From Montifringilla adamsi (taxonomy: Eukaryota; Chordata; Aves; Passeriformes; Passeridae), in NCBI GenBank assembly GCA_017590115.1, contig JAGGNK010006626.1, positions 335,269 through 399,268 on the forward strand: a stretch of 64,000 bases of DNA, read 5' to 3'. Made by a program: the position numbers and the translations under genes. A model generated the notes under the pieces. That model ran no database searches. It was not told the origin of the DNA and saw nothing but the letters and a program-made list of their open reading frames with translations. Numbering within the stretch: the first letter of the stretch is position 1; each line of letters begins with the position of its first letter. Shown here piece after piece: positions 50,830 to 63,695 of the stretch.

Positions 50830-51675
50830 ATGCTCTTCAGTATCTTTATCAGTGACAGAGGCACTGGGACTGAGTGCCCCCTTAGGACATTTGCAGAGAC
50901 AGGAAGCTGAGCAATGCAGGGGACACTGCAGAAAGATGGGATGCCATTCAGAGGCACCAGGACAACCTTGAGAAGCAGGTTCATGTGAACCTCGTAAAGT
51001 TCAACAAGGCCAAGGTGATGCATCTGGGCCAGGGCAATCCCAGACAAGAGCACAGACTGGGAACAGCACTGTCCAGAAGGACTTGGGGGTGCTGGTGGCA
51101 GAGAGGCTGGACATGACCCAGCCATGGGCACTCCCAGCCCAGAGAGCCACACGTGTGCTGGGCTGCATCCAGAGCAGTGTGGGCAGCAGGGCCAGGGAGG
51201 GGATTCTGCTCCTCTGCTCTGCTCTGCTGAGAGCCCACCTGCAGGGCTGCAGCAGCTCTCGCATCACAGCACAGGAAGAACAGGGACTCTTTTGAGCTGG
51301 TCCAGAGAAGGAACACAAAAATGATATCTGGAATATCTCTCCTGTGAGAAAAGGCTGAGAGACCTGGGGTTGTTCAGGCTAGGTAAGAGAAGGCTCTGGA
51401 GAGACCTTATTGTGATAGATATTTCAGTAATTAAAGGGTGATTAAAAGAAGGAGGGAGAGTGACTTTTTATTGGGCAGGTAGGGACAGGATGAGAGGTGA
51501 TGATTTGAAATTGAGAGATTTAAATTAGGTGCTAGGAAGAAATTCTTTACTCAGAGGGTAGAGGTACTAGAACAGGTTGCCCAGAGGGGTGTCAGATGAC
51601 CCTTGGCAGTGGGGTTGGATTGGGTGACCTTTAAAGGTCCCTTTCAACCGACACCATTGTATGATTCTATAATAT
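50830..51675 (+). mobile_element. CR1 LINE, 5'-truncated, fairly young
   Basis: The sense CR1 runs from the end of the reverse-transcriptase region (the F-A-D-D area is degraded near 50888) through CTGGGCTGCATCCAGAGCAG and CTGCTGAGAGCCCACCTGCA to the 3' end GGGTGACCTTTAAAGGTCCC and tail ATGATTCTATAAT. The part at 51101-51259 is almost identical to the inverted copy at 62541-62699. Open frames on both strands here are TE frames or shadows. Confidence 0.9.
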
Positions 51676-54600
51676 GAACATTGCATTGAAGCAATATTCT
51701 GTTCCTGCTTGAAAACTATTTCCATGCTGGTAATCTGAGTTCTGATAAATATGGTTTTACATTGTTACTTCTTCATTTTTGACTTCGTGGAAGATGCCAG
51801 ATTCATTCTGTTGGACCTTTAATATTCAGTGTAGAAACTGAAATATTAACATGTGAAAGTTGTTCCTTACCAGATGGATATGATTACGTGAAGTGCATTA
51901 AAATTGCTGCCACCAGGGAATCCGCCAAAATCTGTATCGTCCTCAGTAGAAGGATTTGGTCTGTTATTAATCCCATCAGTTCACAAGTCAGGGCTGCAAG
52001 TAGACCCCCAGCTGATTTTCGAGTTTGTGTTACAGTGAAGCCCAGTAATTTTTCCTTCATTCTGCACCTGGCTAGAAGTTTAGGATTTCTTCTTCAGGAT
52101 TCAGATCTCATCACTGGCCTTTATCTGCTCTCAGTAATGCACTCTGCAGCCTTTCAGAATTTGACTGAGACTGCCAGCATGCTACATAGTTCATTTAATT
52201 AATAGCACGTGATGCCAGTGCTTCATAACTGAACCACTGCAGTGTTTTCTGGGTGGAATGTAAGGTGTTACATGTGAAACATAAAGCTTCTTAATCTTTA
52301 GAAGAGATCAGTTTTTTCCTTCCCTGTGGAGTGCTGTCACAGCTGTAACTAAGCAACAAATGCAAATAAGTCACTTAAGTTTTTTTGGAAGTATGTCTAG
52401 ACTCTGAAACTTGGTCTTTCTTTTTATTTGAAATAACATAAATCCATTCAGCTTTCAGATATACTGTGGGACAAGAAAGAATGAGCAAAATGGGAATTTG
52501 GAATGAGGTGGTAGTTTTTCACATGGTTTTTCAGTCTAAAATTCTTCTGGTTACTTACCTTTGTTGAGTCTAAACTATTCTAAATGTTGGTTAATTTGAG
52601 GTATAGGAAAAATAGACTTCTTTTTTAAATCAAAATGAAAAAGTCAGTACCTGAAATACCTTCCAATTTACCAAAAAGGTTGTTGTGAAAACTGTGACAG
52701 TCAAGGTCTTCTATTTTAAACAAAAAGGTAATTCATGTCTTGCTTAATGGATGGTTTCATGTCCATATTGTGTAATTACTAGTGTTGTGAAAACTGTTGT
52801 CCTCTTAAGTCATTTGTAAAAAAACTCATGTAAGATAATGAGGGTTAAAACCAATTCAAATTAATGTAATGACATGTGTACTTTAAAGGCACTATTTAAA
52901 ATCTTGTGTGTCTTACAAAGCTTTTAAACATATCTTCTTCTTGGTCATAAAATATCTCAATCTGCACAGTGATGCTTTACATAGATCAGATCACCTGATT
53001 TTAGCAGAAATTGAAGGGAATAGGTCTGGTTTTATTAATTTATTGGTTCTGTGGACAAAAAACTCACAGAAGTTCAGTGCTACTCATTTAAAGTGCAGCC
53101 TGGCTTATAAGTCAGATACTGTAATCTGTTCCCAATTCTGAATTTCAGAAAACTGTCACTGAGGCCACTTAAACATTGTGGGAACGCTGGGTGCTAATTC
53201 TGAGTTCTTTTTGCCAGGACAATAATTGCAATTCAAGTGTTCAATTTTTTACCCAATTTGTAGAGATAGTTTCATTTTTCTCTAGAACAAACAGAAAATA
53301 AATCTGTATATTAAATGAAGGTACTCTCTATCCACCATCAATAGTTATGCCCTCTACAGCCCTCTATCTTCTTTAAGAAGCATATTTGTTCATAATACAA
53401 GGAAGTTTCCTTTCAGAATATTTATGATTGGTTTCATGAAAAATACGGCACAATTAGGAGTGGCAGCACACAATATTTTACTTGCCTTGTATTCTCACAG
53501 TAAAAGATTTTGTAACAGAGGGGGATTTGGGTCTTAAAACAGTATCAAGGCATCACTTTTCAATGTCTGTTGTAGCGTATAGACTAGAATTGGTTTGGGC
53601 TTGGGTATTTTTTAATTGAAATAGCAGTTTTAGAATCAGGTAAATGCTGAAGTTAGCCAGACTGGTTTTATATTACAATATTTAGTTTCTATTAAGAACT
53701 AAATCACAATGCACACTGTTAGTATTTAATCCATATACATTTGATAATGTGTTCCATTTTATTTCCAGGATTTCCTATTTACTGCAGCATATACTATTGA
53801 AATTTGCACGGTGAAGTTCTTCAGGATAGACACCTAAAATACTGGTTATATTTCTTTCATAAAACCTGTTGTATATGCATTTTATAAAATACAGATTTTT
53901 CTTTCCTACAAAACCTCATATTTAGGGTTATGAAATACAGCTTCCTCAAGATTAGCACCAGTCTTTGCAGCTTCAGTTGCAGAAGCTTAACTGACAAACA
54001 CAGAAAACCCCTGAAAACTAAGCTGCAGTCTGTTTTACATGCTGATGCTAGCTTGGGGAATGACAGAAAAAGTGCTGCTGTAATTTATGCCAGTGAGGCA
54101 CAAAGATGGATTAAAGCCATGTTTGCTCCCCTCCTCCCATCCAGACTTGAGCCAGCGTTCCTTCACTAGTCTGGAAAAACTGGCTCTACATTAGGTCTCT
54201 CCTGCTAAGGCCATTGATTTACTCAACTACATTTTTTAAAAGTTGACAAAATACTTACTTGATTGTTACAAAGGATAAATGAATGCCAGAGGTCTGTATT
54301 AGAAACACATTGGAAAGAGAGGTTTCTTTTCTGTTTGGCAAAAAAATAAGCGTTTGTTTGGGTTTTAGTACTGCCACTAACCTTTAAAGGAAGAAAAAAA
54401 AATCTTCTGCTGTAAATCTTTCTTTTTTCCCTCCAGTTTTTTCTCCACCTTCATCCCTGTACTGCTAGAATGTGGTCAGACCTTGCTTGATTTGTAAATG
54501 CCACCCCCTACCCCACTGCTTCAGTCAGTAATTCAAATTAACAAATTGTTCTTCTGCTGACGTTGTATATTGATTGCCTCTAGCTGTTCAGCATGTCTGA

Positions 54601-55144
54601 GAAACTCAGAGCATTTAAAGTGGGGGTTTTTGCTTGTTTATTTTTTGCTAATTCTCTCTGTATATGAGCTTATTTCGACTAGGCATCTGAATTTTGACTA
54701 CTGTTTGACTTAAATTCAGAGATGATCCATGCTTCAATTAAGGGATATCTAGTGTTAGATTTACTGTCTGGAAATCGGACTTTTTTATTGCCAGAAAATC
54801 TAGTGAAGAATGAAGAAATAATCTCCTAAATCTTTATTAGCCTGGCTTAAGCTTCCTGTGTATTTACACACCTTTTCAAGCACCCCAACTTCATCACATT
54901 AAATGACGAATTTAAGAAATAAAGATTTGATATATTCAGAATGAGAAAGGGAGGGGCAAAAGAAAAAGGAGAGTGTCCAGAGAAATATGAATGTTTTGAA
55001 AATCTGAGTATTTTTGTGCTAGAAATACTCTCCTCTCCTTTCTTTTCACTCTGGCTCTGTGCTGTGTTGATACAATAATGCCTGACTGCTTGTGTTAATG
55101 CGGGGTGATTTGCTGACTGACTTCAGAGTATCAGATGTTGTACA

Positions 55145-55215
55145 AGCTATTGCCGGAGACAGGATGCTAGAGCAGATGGATCACTCGTCTGTTCCACTAT
55201 GGTGGCTCCCATGTA
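55145..55215 (+). mobile_element. Possible ancient CR1-type LINE tail
   Basis: CCGGAGACAGGATGCTAGAG, CAGATGGATCACTCGTCTG and CTATGGTGGCTCCCATG resemble the sense 3' end of old amniote CR1 copies. It may belong to the family whose antisense remnant lies at 22090. Confidence 0.45.
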
Positions 55216-55438
55216 CTCTTAGTAAATGCTGTGTAGAGCTTTTCTGTACTGGTGTGCTGTCTGGAACTACGTCTGGAATTTGCATTTTAGCCTTCCATAC
55301 CAGTCTACCTTACCAGGAGCAGTTGTTTATTTAAAGCATCCATCTTCTTGCATCAAACTATTTAACATTTTTGTGAAGGGGTCAAGGATGTAGTGTAAAT
55401 ATACTATACATATTAATTGTTATAGAGCAGAAGCAATA

Positions 55439-55473
55439 TCAAGATAGGATAGGATAACTCAAGATAGGATAAC
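55439..55473. repeat. Short imperfect tandem repeat
   Basis: TCAAGATAGGATAGGATAAC is followed by TCAAGATAGGATAAC. The first copy has one extra five-base GGATA unit. Confidence 0.7.
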
Positions 55474-56206
55474 TGAATTTTATTCAGAAGAATATTGCTT
55501 GAAAAAGTAAGTCACCATAGTTGAACATAGTTCTCCTGATACTGTAAAAAGCCATCATATTTTCCCACAGATTATTATGACTAGGGTGAGCTTTTTCATA
55601 GCTAAGGTGATTTCCCCTTCTCTTAGAAGGTTACTTACAGTTCAATGTTCTTTCAAGAGAAAAAAGATTTTTATTACTACCTTAAGCACTCCAAGGATAC
55701 AATACTATATTAGTCTTCACCAAGATTAGGTTACTTTGTTGTTAGCTTTGCAAAAACTGGTATCTTTGGGGTTCTTTTTAAGCTGCAGGTCCCATGGTTA
55801 GTGAAACTATTAGTTTCTTTTTCTAGTTTTGGCAGTGATTATTTTGTGATAAAACTAAGCATATTATGGTTCAAATAAACTATCTCAGAAAATATTATTT
55901 TAGAAATATCTGCAGAAGTTCTGTTCTCATCATTTTATGCTGCAGGCCAACACAAAGAGAAATTATAAACAATTAAATCTTCGGTATGTGGAGGATCCAA
56001 AACTTGCTGGTTATTCTGAAGAGGTTAAGCCAATTTTCAGTCCTTCAGTAACTGTAATATACAAATTCAAAGGGCTGGTTAAAGTTACCAGAAGTGTATG
56101 GGCTGACTTTGTATAATATTTTTAAAGCATGTTTTCATCATTTTTACTTGCTTAACGCTGGGGACATTTTTGCTTTGTGCAAGAGCAGCAGTAATACCTC
56201 CACTGT

Positions 56207-56788
56207 TGTCATGGTTTAACGCAGCCACCAGCCAAGCCCCAGGCAGCTGCTCACTCACTGCCCCACCCAGCAGGGTGAATCAGAAGGGTAAAACCTGCAA
56301 AACTCATGGGTTGAGATACACACTGTTTAATAGGGAAAACAAAAGCCCCACACACAAGCAGAGTGAAACAAGGAATTAATTCCCCACTTCCCATGAGCAG
56401 GCAGGTGTTCAGCCATCTCCAGGGCAACAGGGCCCATCCTGCATGACAGTAACTTGGGAAGACAAACACCATTGCTCTAAACATCTCCCTTTCTTTCGTC
56501 TTCCTCCTGTTTTATATAGTGAGCTTGATGCCACTTGGTCCGGAATATCCCTTTGCTCAGCTGGGGTCACCTGTCCTGGCTGTGTCTACTCCCAACCTCC
56601 CAGGCACCCCCAGTCTCCTCACCACCACGGCAGTAGGAGAAGCAGAAAAGTCCTTGGCTCTAAGTCCTGCTCAGCAATGACAAAAACATCATGGTATCAT
56701 TGACCGTGTGTTCAGCACAAATCCAAAACACAGCCCCACATCAGTCACTGTGAAGAAAGTTAACTCTCCCCCAGTCAAAATCAGCACA
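56207..56788 (+). mobile_element. Solo LTR of an avian endogenous retrovirus
   Basis: A 582-bp block begins TGTCATGGTTTAAC and ends CAGCACA, the TG...CA ends of an LTR. It matches a common bird LTR family in TTAATAGGGAAAACAAAAGC, CAGGTGTTCAGCCATCTCCA, AATATCCCTTTGCTCAGCTG and the closing ACTGTGAAGAAAGTTAAC. A TATA-like TTTATATA lies at 56511-56518. No retroviral internal sequence lies on either side and no second LTR is in the window, so it is a solo LTR left by recombination. The five bases on each side do not match, so the target duplication has decayed or the ends are one or two bases off. Its exact ERV class is not settled here. Confidence 0.85.
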
Positions 56789-57354
56789 AACAGCTGAAAC
56801 CTGAAGTACTGTAAACTTTAATAGACTCTTCTGGGTATTGCAATTAACCTCAGGAGAGTGCAGGGTGGGACGGTGTTTATAGCAATAGTAAAATTTTAAA
56901 TTTCTGTTTAAAATCTGTATCATAATCCCTAACATGGATTGAAGCAATATTAGTTCGAAGTGGTATTTTATGTGAATACTTAACATTTGAAGTGGAGTGC
57001 AATATGGCGCATAGCTGTATTTGTACCTATTTTCTCACTACTCTTCTAAGCATTTTTTAACATTTAAAACTTCCATGGAATAACTAATTAACTTGATATT
57101 GCTAGATCTGAATAGCAAATTTTATTTCTCTTTTTAAATATCAAGTCAATAAACATGAAAAATACATGGTGTTATGAAAGCATTTAAAAAAAGGTACAAG
57201 ATATCCCATCATTAGGAAGGGAGATGAGGAGAGAGAAACAAAGAATGTGGAATGATGAAAACAAGTACTGGAAAAAAGAAAGAGTGAAATCTCTTAGTGG
57301 TAACAATCACAGCAGAAGCCTAGGACCAGAAATTATTCCTAAAAAGTTTTGTGT

Positions 57355-57648
57355 GAGTCAGTCTCTTCTCCCAGTTAACAAGTGATAGGACAAGACCATG
57401 CAGCCTTAAGTTGTGCCAGGGGAGGTTTAGATTGGATATTGGGGAAAATTTTCTTGACCACAGAGGTTGTCAGGCATAGGAACAGGCTGCCCAGGGAAGT
57501 GGCTCCATCCCTGGAGGTATTTAAAAAGCATGTAGATGTGGCACTTCAGGACATGGTTTAGTGGGCTTGCCAGTGCTGGATCAATGGTCAAATTTTTTGA
57601 TCCAAAAGGTCCTTCCCAATTCAGTGTTTCTATGGTTCTCTGATTATT
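57355..57648 (+). mobile_element. CR1 LINE 3' fragment
   Basis: Sense CR1 3' part: AACAAGTGATAGGACAAGAC, GGGAGGTTTAGATTGGATAT, CAGGCTGCCCAGGGAAGTGG, GGAGGTATTTAAAAAGCATG and a decayed tail TTTCTATGGTTCTCTGATT. Confidence 0.85.
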
Positions 57649-60243
57649 AATTTACTTAAAGTGAAATCATACGTGGTTTGGCAAACTAGGCATGGTGGAA
57701 ATGTGTGATACAGTGTAAGGTTTAAATACCAAGTGCTACAAAGGGATACAGGCTGTTGTAGGTAATTTAGCCCAGCTCCAGTATTATGAGTTAATGAGAC
57801 AAACAATACTCAAGGAAATTGTTTTCTGAAACATCCTTTTTAAGACAGAAGTGACTGTGTGAAACAGTGATAATTAGAGAGATGAATCCATCTTTGAGAC
57901 TGGGTCTACCATGGTACTTAGGATATCAACCCTCATTGCTGTAAGAATTAAAAACTACTTCCAGTACTTGGTAAAAAATTGCTCTTCTTTTAATTTTATT
58001 TTAATGATAAGGGAGAGGAACTTGGATTTTCACTCCTTTGCATGAAAAGAGAGATGATGGGTTATGTTACACAAGAAGGAAAACAAATCTGGATGTTGAG
58101 ACAGGGCAAACAGAAGCTACAAAATTTGCTTACAAGAGGTTGTATTATACAGAGGACTTAGTGATAGTTGCATATTTCATTAGAGACACAAACATACTTC
58201 CTCTCTTCTGGTGCATTGTGTTTACAAAATTATTTGTAAATCTCTTGGACACGCTGGTGCAAGGAATAATGACAGTAGCCTGATTCAAGAGGCTTATTTT
58301 GCTTGTAGCATCTCAATTCAAAACACTTCTTAAAAAATGGAAAAAGATTAGATGTCAGTAATGTATTTCCTCCTTCAAAATTTCCTTTGTTTAAGGCCTT
58401 GACATTCTTTTTGCCTTGTTCATACTCTTGTTCTCTTGCTTTGATTCAAAATTGATTTAAAATTTCATTTGACAATTTTCTTCACTTAATTTACATTTTG
58501 ATAAGTCTCTTTCTCTCTGTTTCTCATTCTTATATTTTTTTTAATCTTTCCCTTCCTCAGGTTGTTTTAATAGTCTCTTAACTGTCTCTCGGTGTTTCTC
58601 AAATGTCTGTCTTCTTCCTGTGCCACCCACTATTCTGCTGGGAGCAGAGAGAGTGCCAGTGAGTTCATTCTTCCAGAGCAGCCTAATTTTTTTTCCTTGG
58701 GAGAGAGATCTCCTTTGCTTTGATCTGTGAATTCTCATCTGTTTTCTCATCTGATCACTTGAATTACTGTTCTCTCCACTACCTAGCTGTCTTGAGGATG
58801 GTGGAAGAAAAGTGCTAGAATGTTTCCTACATTAATGATTTTTGCTTACACTTCAATATTTACTGTATCTGAAGGAAAATTAGCATTTAGTGGAATATAA
58901 TTTACAGAAAGCAGTAGTGTTTGAGTACCTGTCATTGTTTTTGTTTTAAATATGGGATGCATTGTGAAACTGAGAAAATAGGAAGCCTGTTACTTGCAAT
59001 CAATGTTCAACTCAGAAACAAATGGTACTACTAGTAATTTTGGTTCATATTGGTCCCATTTTTTTAGTCAGCCTATAAATACAACTGAATTTCTTGACAC
59101 AGATACTTGATCCTTCTGCATTCATTTCAGGCAACCTGATTGAAAGAACCAATAACTATCATAAAACGCAGCTATAATGTTCAAAATTATGATACTCTAC
59201 ATTTTATAGCAACATGATTAGTTGCTTTATTTATTGTGTATGCATTTAGTGTAAAAAGAAGGAGTATGGCACCAACTGCAATGTCTTATGCAGCCCCCTC
59301 CAAAGTGCAGGCACTTGCCTAAAACTGCTTAAGAATTTACTGCTGCTCTGCCAGAAGCTACTACCCTTACAGTTGGCAGGATGTAACTTTTGCTCATACT
59401 TGTTGATGACTTCCTATTTAAAATGCTCATGTAGCTGAGTGAAAGATAATGTTCCAGATTTACCTCCAGGCACCAGGAGGTTTGCTCTGTAGGGCCATCT
59501 GTGCAAGGAAAGTCAAAGGGGGCAGTAGGCAGGTGGTAGCAAACAACAGCTATATCAGTTTGAAAAGCAAGTGTGGTCTTAGGCAATACAGCTTTGCCCT
59601 TTCATTTCACTTAGTATAAAAATCACTGATGCAAAGTTTCGGCTTTATCAGTAGAACAAAAGCATAGTGCTTCCTTACTCTTGCCAAGATTCAAAATTAT
59701 TCAGTTCCCTGATTGCCACTTCAGTTTCTCCCAAAAGGGGTTCTGGGAAGGCCAAAGCTTTTGGACCACGGGGCTTCTTTTTATGCTACACTTAACATGA
59801 CTACCACCTGTCAGCAGCTGGCATATGGTTCAGATCCAGTGCATGGCTCACACATCTCAAAAGCAGAGGGATTACAGTATACCATATCTTTTGTTACAAG
59901 TACCGTCTCACTAGAGTACTTCAAAAGAGCCTGATCTGTTTGCTGACCTGAGAATATCACTAGGCCACAAGAGTATCATTGTACCTTTGAAATCCTGTGC
60001 TGTCTCTGAAACTCTTAAATTAATTTGTGTATTTCAGTGTAACATTTCAAGACATTCAATTTTTGGAATACAGAAGAGAGCCAGCTACTGAGTTTTCTTT
60101 AGTAATATGAGAGGGAAGAAATGCAGGGCAGCTTCTCCCCCATTACATGGGGTAAGACCATGGTCAACTTGTAGGATGCTGTCATCTGGTCAGGGTAAAA
60201 ATCAACCTCTTCAGCAATAAATCCTTGCAAAGATCGCTTGTTC

Positions 60244-60278
60244 ATTTCTGTTAAGATGATGAGCATCTTAACAGAAAT
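60244..60278. repeat. Perfect 15-bp inverted repeat (hairpin)
   Basis: ATTTCTGTTAAGATG at 60244-60258 pairs perfectly with 60264-60278 across the five-base loop ATGAG. Confidence 0.9.
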
Positions 60279-62194
60279 CTTGTGATTGTGTCTTCTATTT
60301 AGGAGGAACAATAACTTGCACAACTAAGTACTTCAAACCCAGAGTAATCAGTTTGGGAAAGTATTTTATTTTACAACTTTTTAGCAAAAAAACTAAGCTG
60401 CAAAATTGAGGTTTTGATTTCTTTTGAGTTTTGCTTTGTAGAACAGACTACCTCTCATCCTTTAAATTTTGAAGAAAAGTGGACTTTAAAATTGAGTGTC
60501 TCTCTTATATAAAATGAGCTGTCAGCAATCAGTGATAAGCACAAGTTAGTTGGTTCCTGAAGACCAGAGACACAGAGATGAAGTTACTGCTTTCAGCACA
60601 GTGACTGAAGAAACATGACTGGGCAGCCAGCTCCTCACCAAACCCAGGAGCATGCAGAAGGGAAGAGAGCTATAAATTGAAAAAGGAAAAGTCTTATGAA
60701 ACTTGTATTTGTGGAACTACGCCCCAACTCTGCACTTGGAAAATTATGCAAAGGCAAACTTCAGTTAGAGGAGTTTGAGTAAGATTAATTTAAATTCAAA
60801 AGCTTAATATAGAAATAATTATTAAATGCTTCCTATGTTCCTTTAAAAAAATAATTGCTTTTGAAGAGCAGTATTCACTGTGATTCACCATTCATATAGG
60901 TGCAGAACAGGTCTACCTGGGAAGATGAGTGACTTGCTAAAATAAGGTTAAGTTCACAGAAAGAAAATATTTCTTAAAATCTCCACTGCAGTCTGTGTTT
61001 ATTTTGCTTTACCTCTGAGATGCTGCATCTAAAATTGGTTCTGGGAATATCAAAAAGTTTCTTAATATTGGCTTATTTTTAATCACAGCTGGGAGTGTCT
61101 TAGTGGAAAGTTATGAATAAGAATCAGAGACTATGACTTCTTTCAGCTCTTGGGGAGAAGTAAATATTGCTTAGTCTGAATCTACTGCTTCTAATTTGCA
61201 AACTACTTGGGGCACTGCATGGCCTGACTCAAGAATTAGAGATGCATTTAATTTTAATTCCTGTTAGTTGTATCCTGCAGGTTATGGCCTGTGCTATAGT
61301 ATTCTTGGAAAACCCGAGTTGATGAAAGGGCTAAGTGTGACTACACTTCTACTTACACTCCTATAACACGCTTTAAAACCATGCACCGAGGAATGACTCC
61401 ATCTCTTAGGCCTGTACTTTATTCATACTAGGACAGAGGGATTTGATATGTGTACTCATCTTTAATAAGTTGAGAAGAATATGACAAATGCAAAAAGCAT
61501 GTTAGCCAAAATAAATTACTTCAGTCCCTCCACTGTGAGACAATGTTTTTATAATTAAACTACAAATATGCAACCATGAGTCACTCTGATGGTACATTAT
61601 GTTATTCTAAATTGTAGAGATGACTAAAAAAACAAGTTTAGGTGTTAGTAGTGTGGACAGGGTTATAAACTACCTAAGTTTCTTATAATGGAAACAACTC
61701 CTTAAGTATTTATGAAGCACATATGTCAAGAATCAGTTGTGATGAAAAATCTCAATTTTTGTTTTTAGGAATTTTGTAAAGCATTCAAGCAGATCATGTA
61801 TGGTCTTATAGCTTTGATTTTTTTCTGGTTTGTTTAATAGTACTATATTGTAATCTGCAGTAACTGAGCTGGTTCTCCCTCCCTTTCTTTATGTATGAAG
61901 ATTTGCACTAAAGTTCTTTGAAAACTGTTTAGTTCAGAATGTCTTACATGTTGCAAGAGACCAATAAAGCAGCGCTTCATTGGCCACAAAACTTTCCTTT
62001 TGAAACTTGCTCGTTTTCCTGGATTTTCTGTCACAAAGACTGTTGACAAAGACATGCTATAGAGATTGATATGCTTAGATTCAGGTCAGTATAGTTCTTA
62101 ACTTGTCCTATCGAAGTCAAAGACATTTTTGAAATTGATCACATAGAATCTAAAGGTTAAGTGTGGTTTTTGCCTAGATACACGAGTTGGCCCT

Positions 62195-62845
62195 GAAAAA
62201 ATAATTTACCACATCTCTGGGCAGCCTGTTCCGGTATTTCACCACCCTTGTCTTAAAAAATGTCTTTCTTATCCCATCTGAATATGTGCTCTTTTGGTTT
62301 AAAACCTTTACCCTTTGTCCTGTAACTACAAGCCCTGATAAAGGGTCTGTCACCATCAGTCCTAGTAAGTCTTGTTGTGTACTGCAGTAAGATCTCCTGA
62401 GAGCCTTCTCTTATCCAGGCTGAATGGTCCCATCTCTCAGCTTGTCCTCACAGAAGTGCTGCTCCGTCCTTCTTGATCATCTTTGTGGCCTCCTCTGGAC
62501 TCCCTCCAGCAGGTCCATGTCCTTCCTGTGCTGGGGCCCCAGAGCTGCTGCAGCCCTGCAGGTGGGGTCTCAGCAGAGCAGAGCAGAGGGGCAGAATCCC
62601 CTCCCTGGCCCTGCTCCCCACACTGCTCTGGATGCAGCCCAGTACACGTGTGGCTCTCTGGGCTGGGAGTGTCCATGGCTGGGTCATGTCCAGCCTCTCA
62701 GCCACCAGTGCCTGTAAGTTCCTCTTGGCCGAGCTGCTTCAATCCCTTCTTCTTCCACCGTGTCTTGTTATCAGCAGTTGCCCAGGTGTAGGGTCTAGTA
62801 CCTGACCTTGTTGAAGCTCCTGCAGTTCACATGCACCACTTTTCC
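62195..62845 (-). mobile_element. CR1 LINE, 5'-truncated, fairly young
   Basis: The antisense CR1 starts near its 3' part (TCTGGGCAGCCTGTTCCGGT), continues through GTCCTCACAGAAGTGCTGCT, CATCTTTGTGGCCTCCTCTG and GCCCTGCAGGTGGGGTCTCA, and reaches degraded reverse-transcriptase sequence near 62800-62840. The segment 62541-62699 is the inverted partner of 51101-51259. The 110-codon plus-strand frame is a shadow. Confidence 0.88.
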
Positions 62846-63334
62846 GTTATGTAACATTGATGTTTTCAGGTTACTGGAAATTTGCTGAAATTAGGAAACA
62901 TCTAATGGGGGGGAAACTTCTAATGAACAGTAGGAAAAACATTGAATTGAACAAGGCATTTGTTTAGTCTTGTATTCTGAGAATTAAAAAGCATGATCTG
63001 AACCAAATTAATGCGAAGCAGCAGGACATGAAGCATTCCCCTTTTGATCTTCTGTGTACCTACTTCAAGCATTTTCCATGTAATCTCTTCCCCACTTTTG
63101 TAAAACCCTCCACCCTGGTGAAAGGTGTCTAAAGTGACTAATGGGAAAATTTGAGAAACACTCCCTGTTCCTGGGAAAAATTTGCCATACATTTTGGAAG
63201 ATATGCTAAATAGAAAAAAACAAGAAAACAGATGTTAGTATGTGAAATAAAATCCAGAGGAAAACTATCTGTATTTATCTGTATTTTTCAAAAGGAGGCT
63301 TTACAAAATTATCACCTTATAAGGGTCTTCTAAG

Positions 63335-63340
<6 letters not shown>

Positions 63341-63386
<46 letters not shown>
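63341..63386 (+). repeat. Uninterrupted A46 tract
   Basis: Forty-six consecutive A residues are followed by CCACCACCAAAAGAAACCC, ending 146 bp before the last CWC27 exon. No CR1 ends in poly(A), and no retroposed gene was recognised upstream; an AATAAA is present at about 63246. It could be a recent retroposon tail, a grown mononucleotide repeat or an assembly length error. Confidence 0.9.
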
Positions 63387-63388
<2 letters not shown>

Positions 63389-63532
63389 ACCACCAAAAGA
63401 AACCCAGGTCAGTTCTTTCTTGCTATGACCAAAAATAAATCAGAAATCTTACCATGCATACTATAATTACAAATTAATTACAAATTGTATTTTCCATTTC
63501 TTTCACTGAGTTGGAGTTTGGTTTTTTTGCAG

Positions 63533-63695
63533 GATGTCACATGTGCTTCAGTTTGAAGACAGAAGCAGAAAGGTGAAAGATGCAAGCATGCAGGATGAAG
63601 ATACTTTTGAGATCTATGATCCACGGAATCCTGTAACTAAGAGGAGAAGAGAAGAAAGCAAGAAGATAATGAGAGAAAAAAAGGAAAGGAGATAA
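63533..63695 (+). CDS. CWC27: CWC27 last coding exon with stop
   Basis: The acceptor is GGTTTTTTTGCAG. The first base completes the Trp codon, then the frame reads MSHVLQFEDRSRKVKDASMQ, DEDTFEIYDPRNPVTKRRRE, ESKKIMREKKERR and TAA at 63693-63695. Recognisable CWC27 features are the W-M-S-H-V-L-x-F-E-D motif, the acidic D-x-D-T-F-E-I-Y-D-P-R-N-P segment and the very basic tail. That tail (KRRREESKK...REKKERR) looks like a nuclear localisation or RNA-contacting segment. The C-terminus is complete: the stop falls exactly where the family ends. A 110-codon minus-strand frame over this exon is a shadow. The A46 tract ends 146 bp before this exon, outside the immediate polypyrimidine tract. Confidence 0.97.

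Larger units (their letters stand above)
46568..63532 (+). other. CWC27: CWC27 last intron, 17 kb
   Basis: It is bounded by GTGAGT and TTTTTTTGCAG. It carries CR1 fragments at 47465, 50830, 57355 and 62195, a possible ancient LINE tail at 55145, a solo LTR at 56207-56788, hairpins at 46977 and 60244, and the A46 tract at 63341. The stretches 47766-50829, 51680-55140 and 57650-62190 hold nothing else I recognise; long open frames there (for example 51888-52202 and, on the minus strand, 48123-48503) resemble no known protein. Confidence 0.85.

Noticed and set aside
50814..51318. Several overlapping frames of 66-112 codons on both strands
   Set aside because: All lie inside the CR1 at 50830-51675 and look like frames of the element or its complement.
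51888..52202. 104-codon open frame after the CR1
   Set aside because: It was checked for similarity to known families from memory and nothing was recognised; there is no splice support.
62424..62805. Overlapping frames of 79-110 codons on both strands
   Set aside because: They lie inside the inverted CR1 at 62195-62845.
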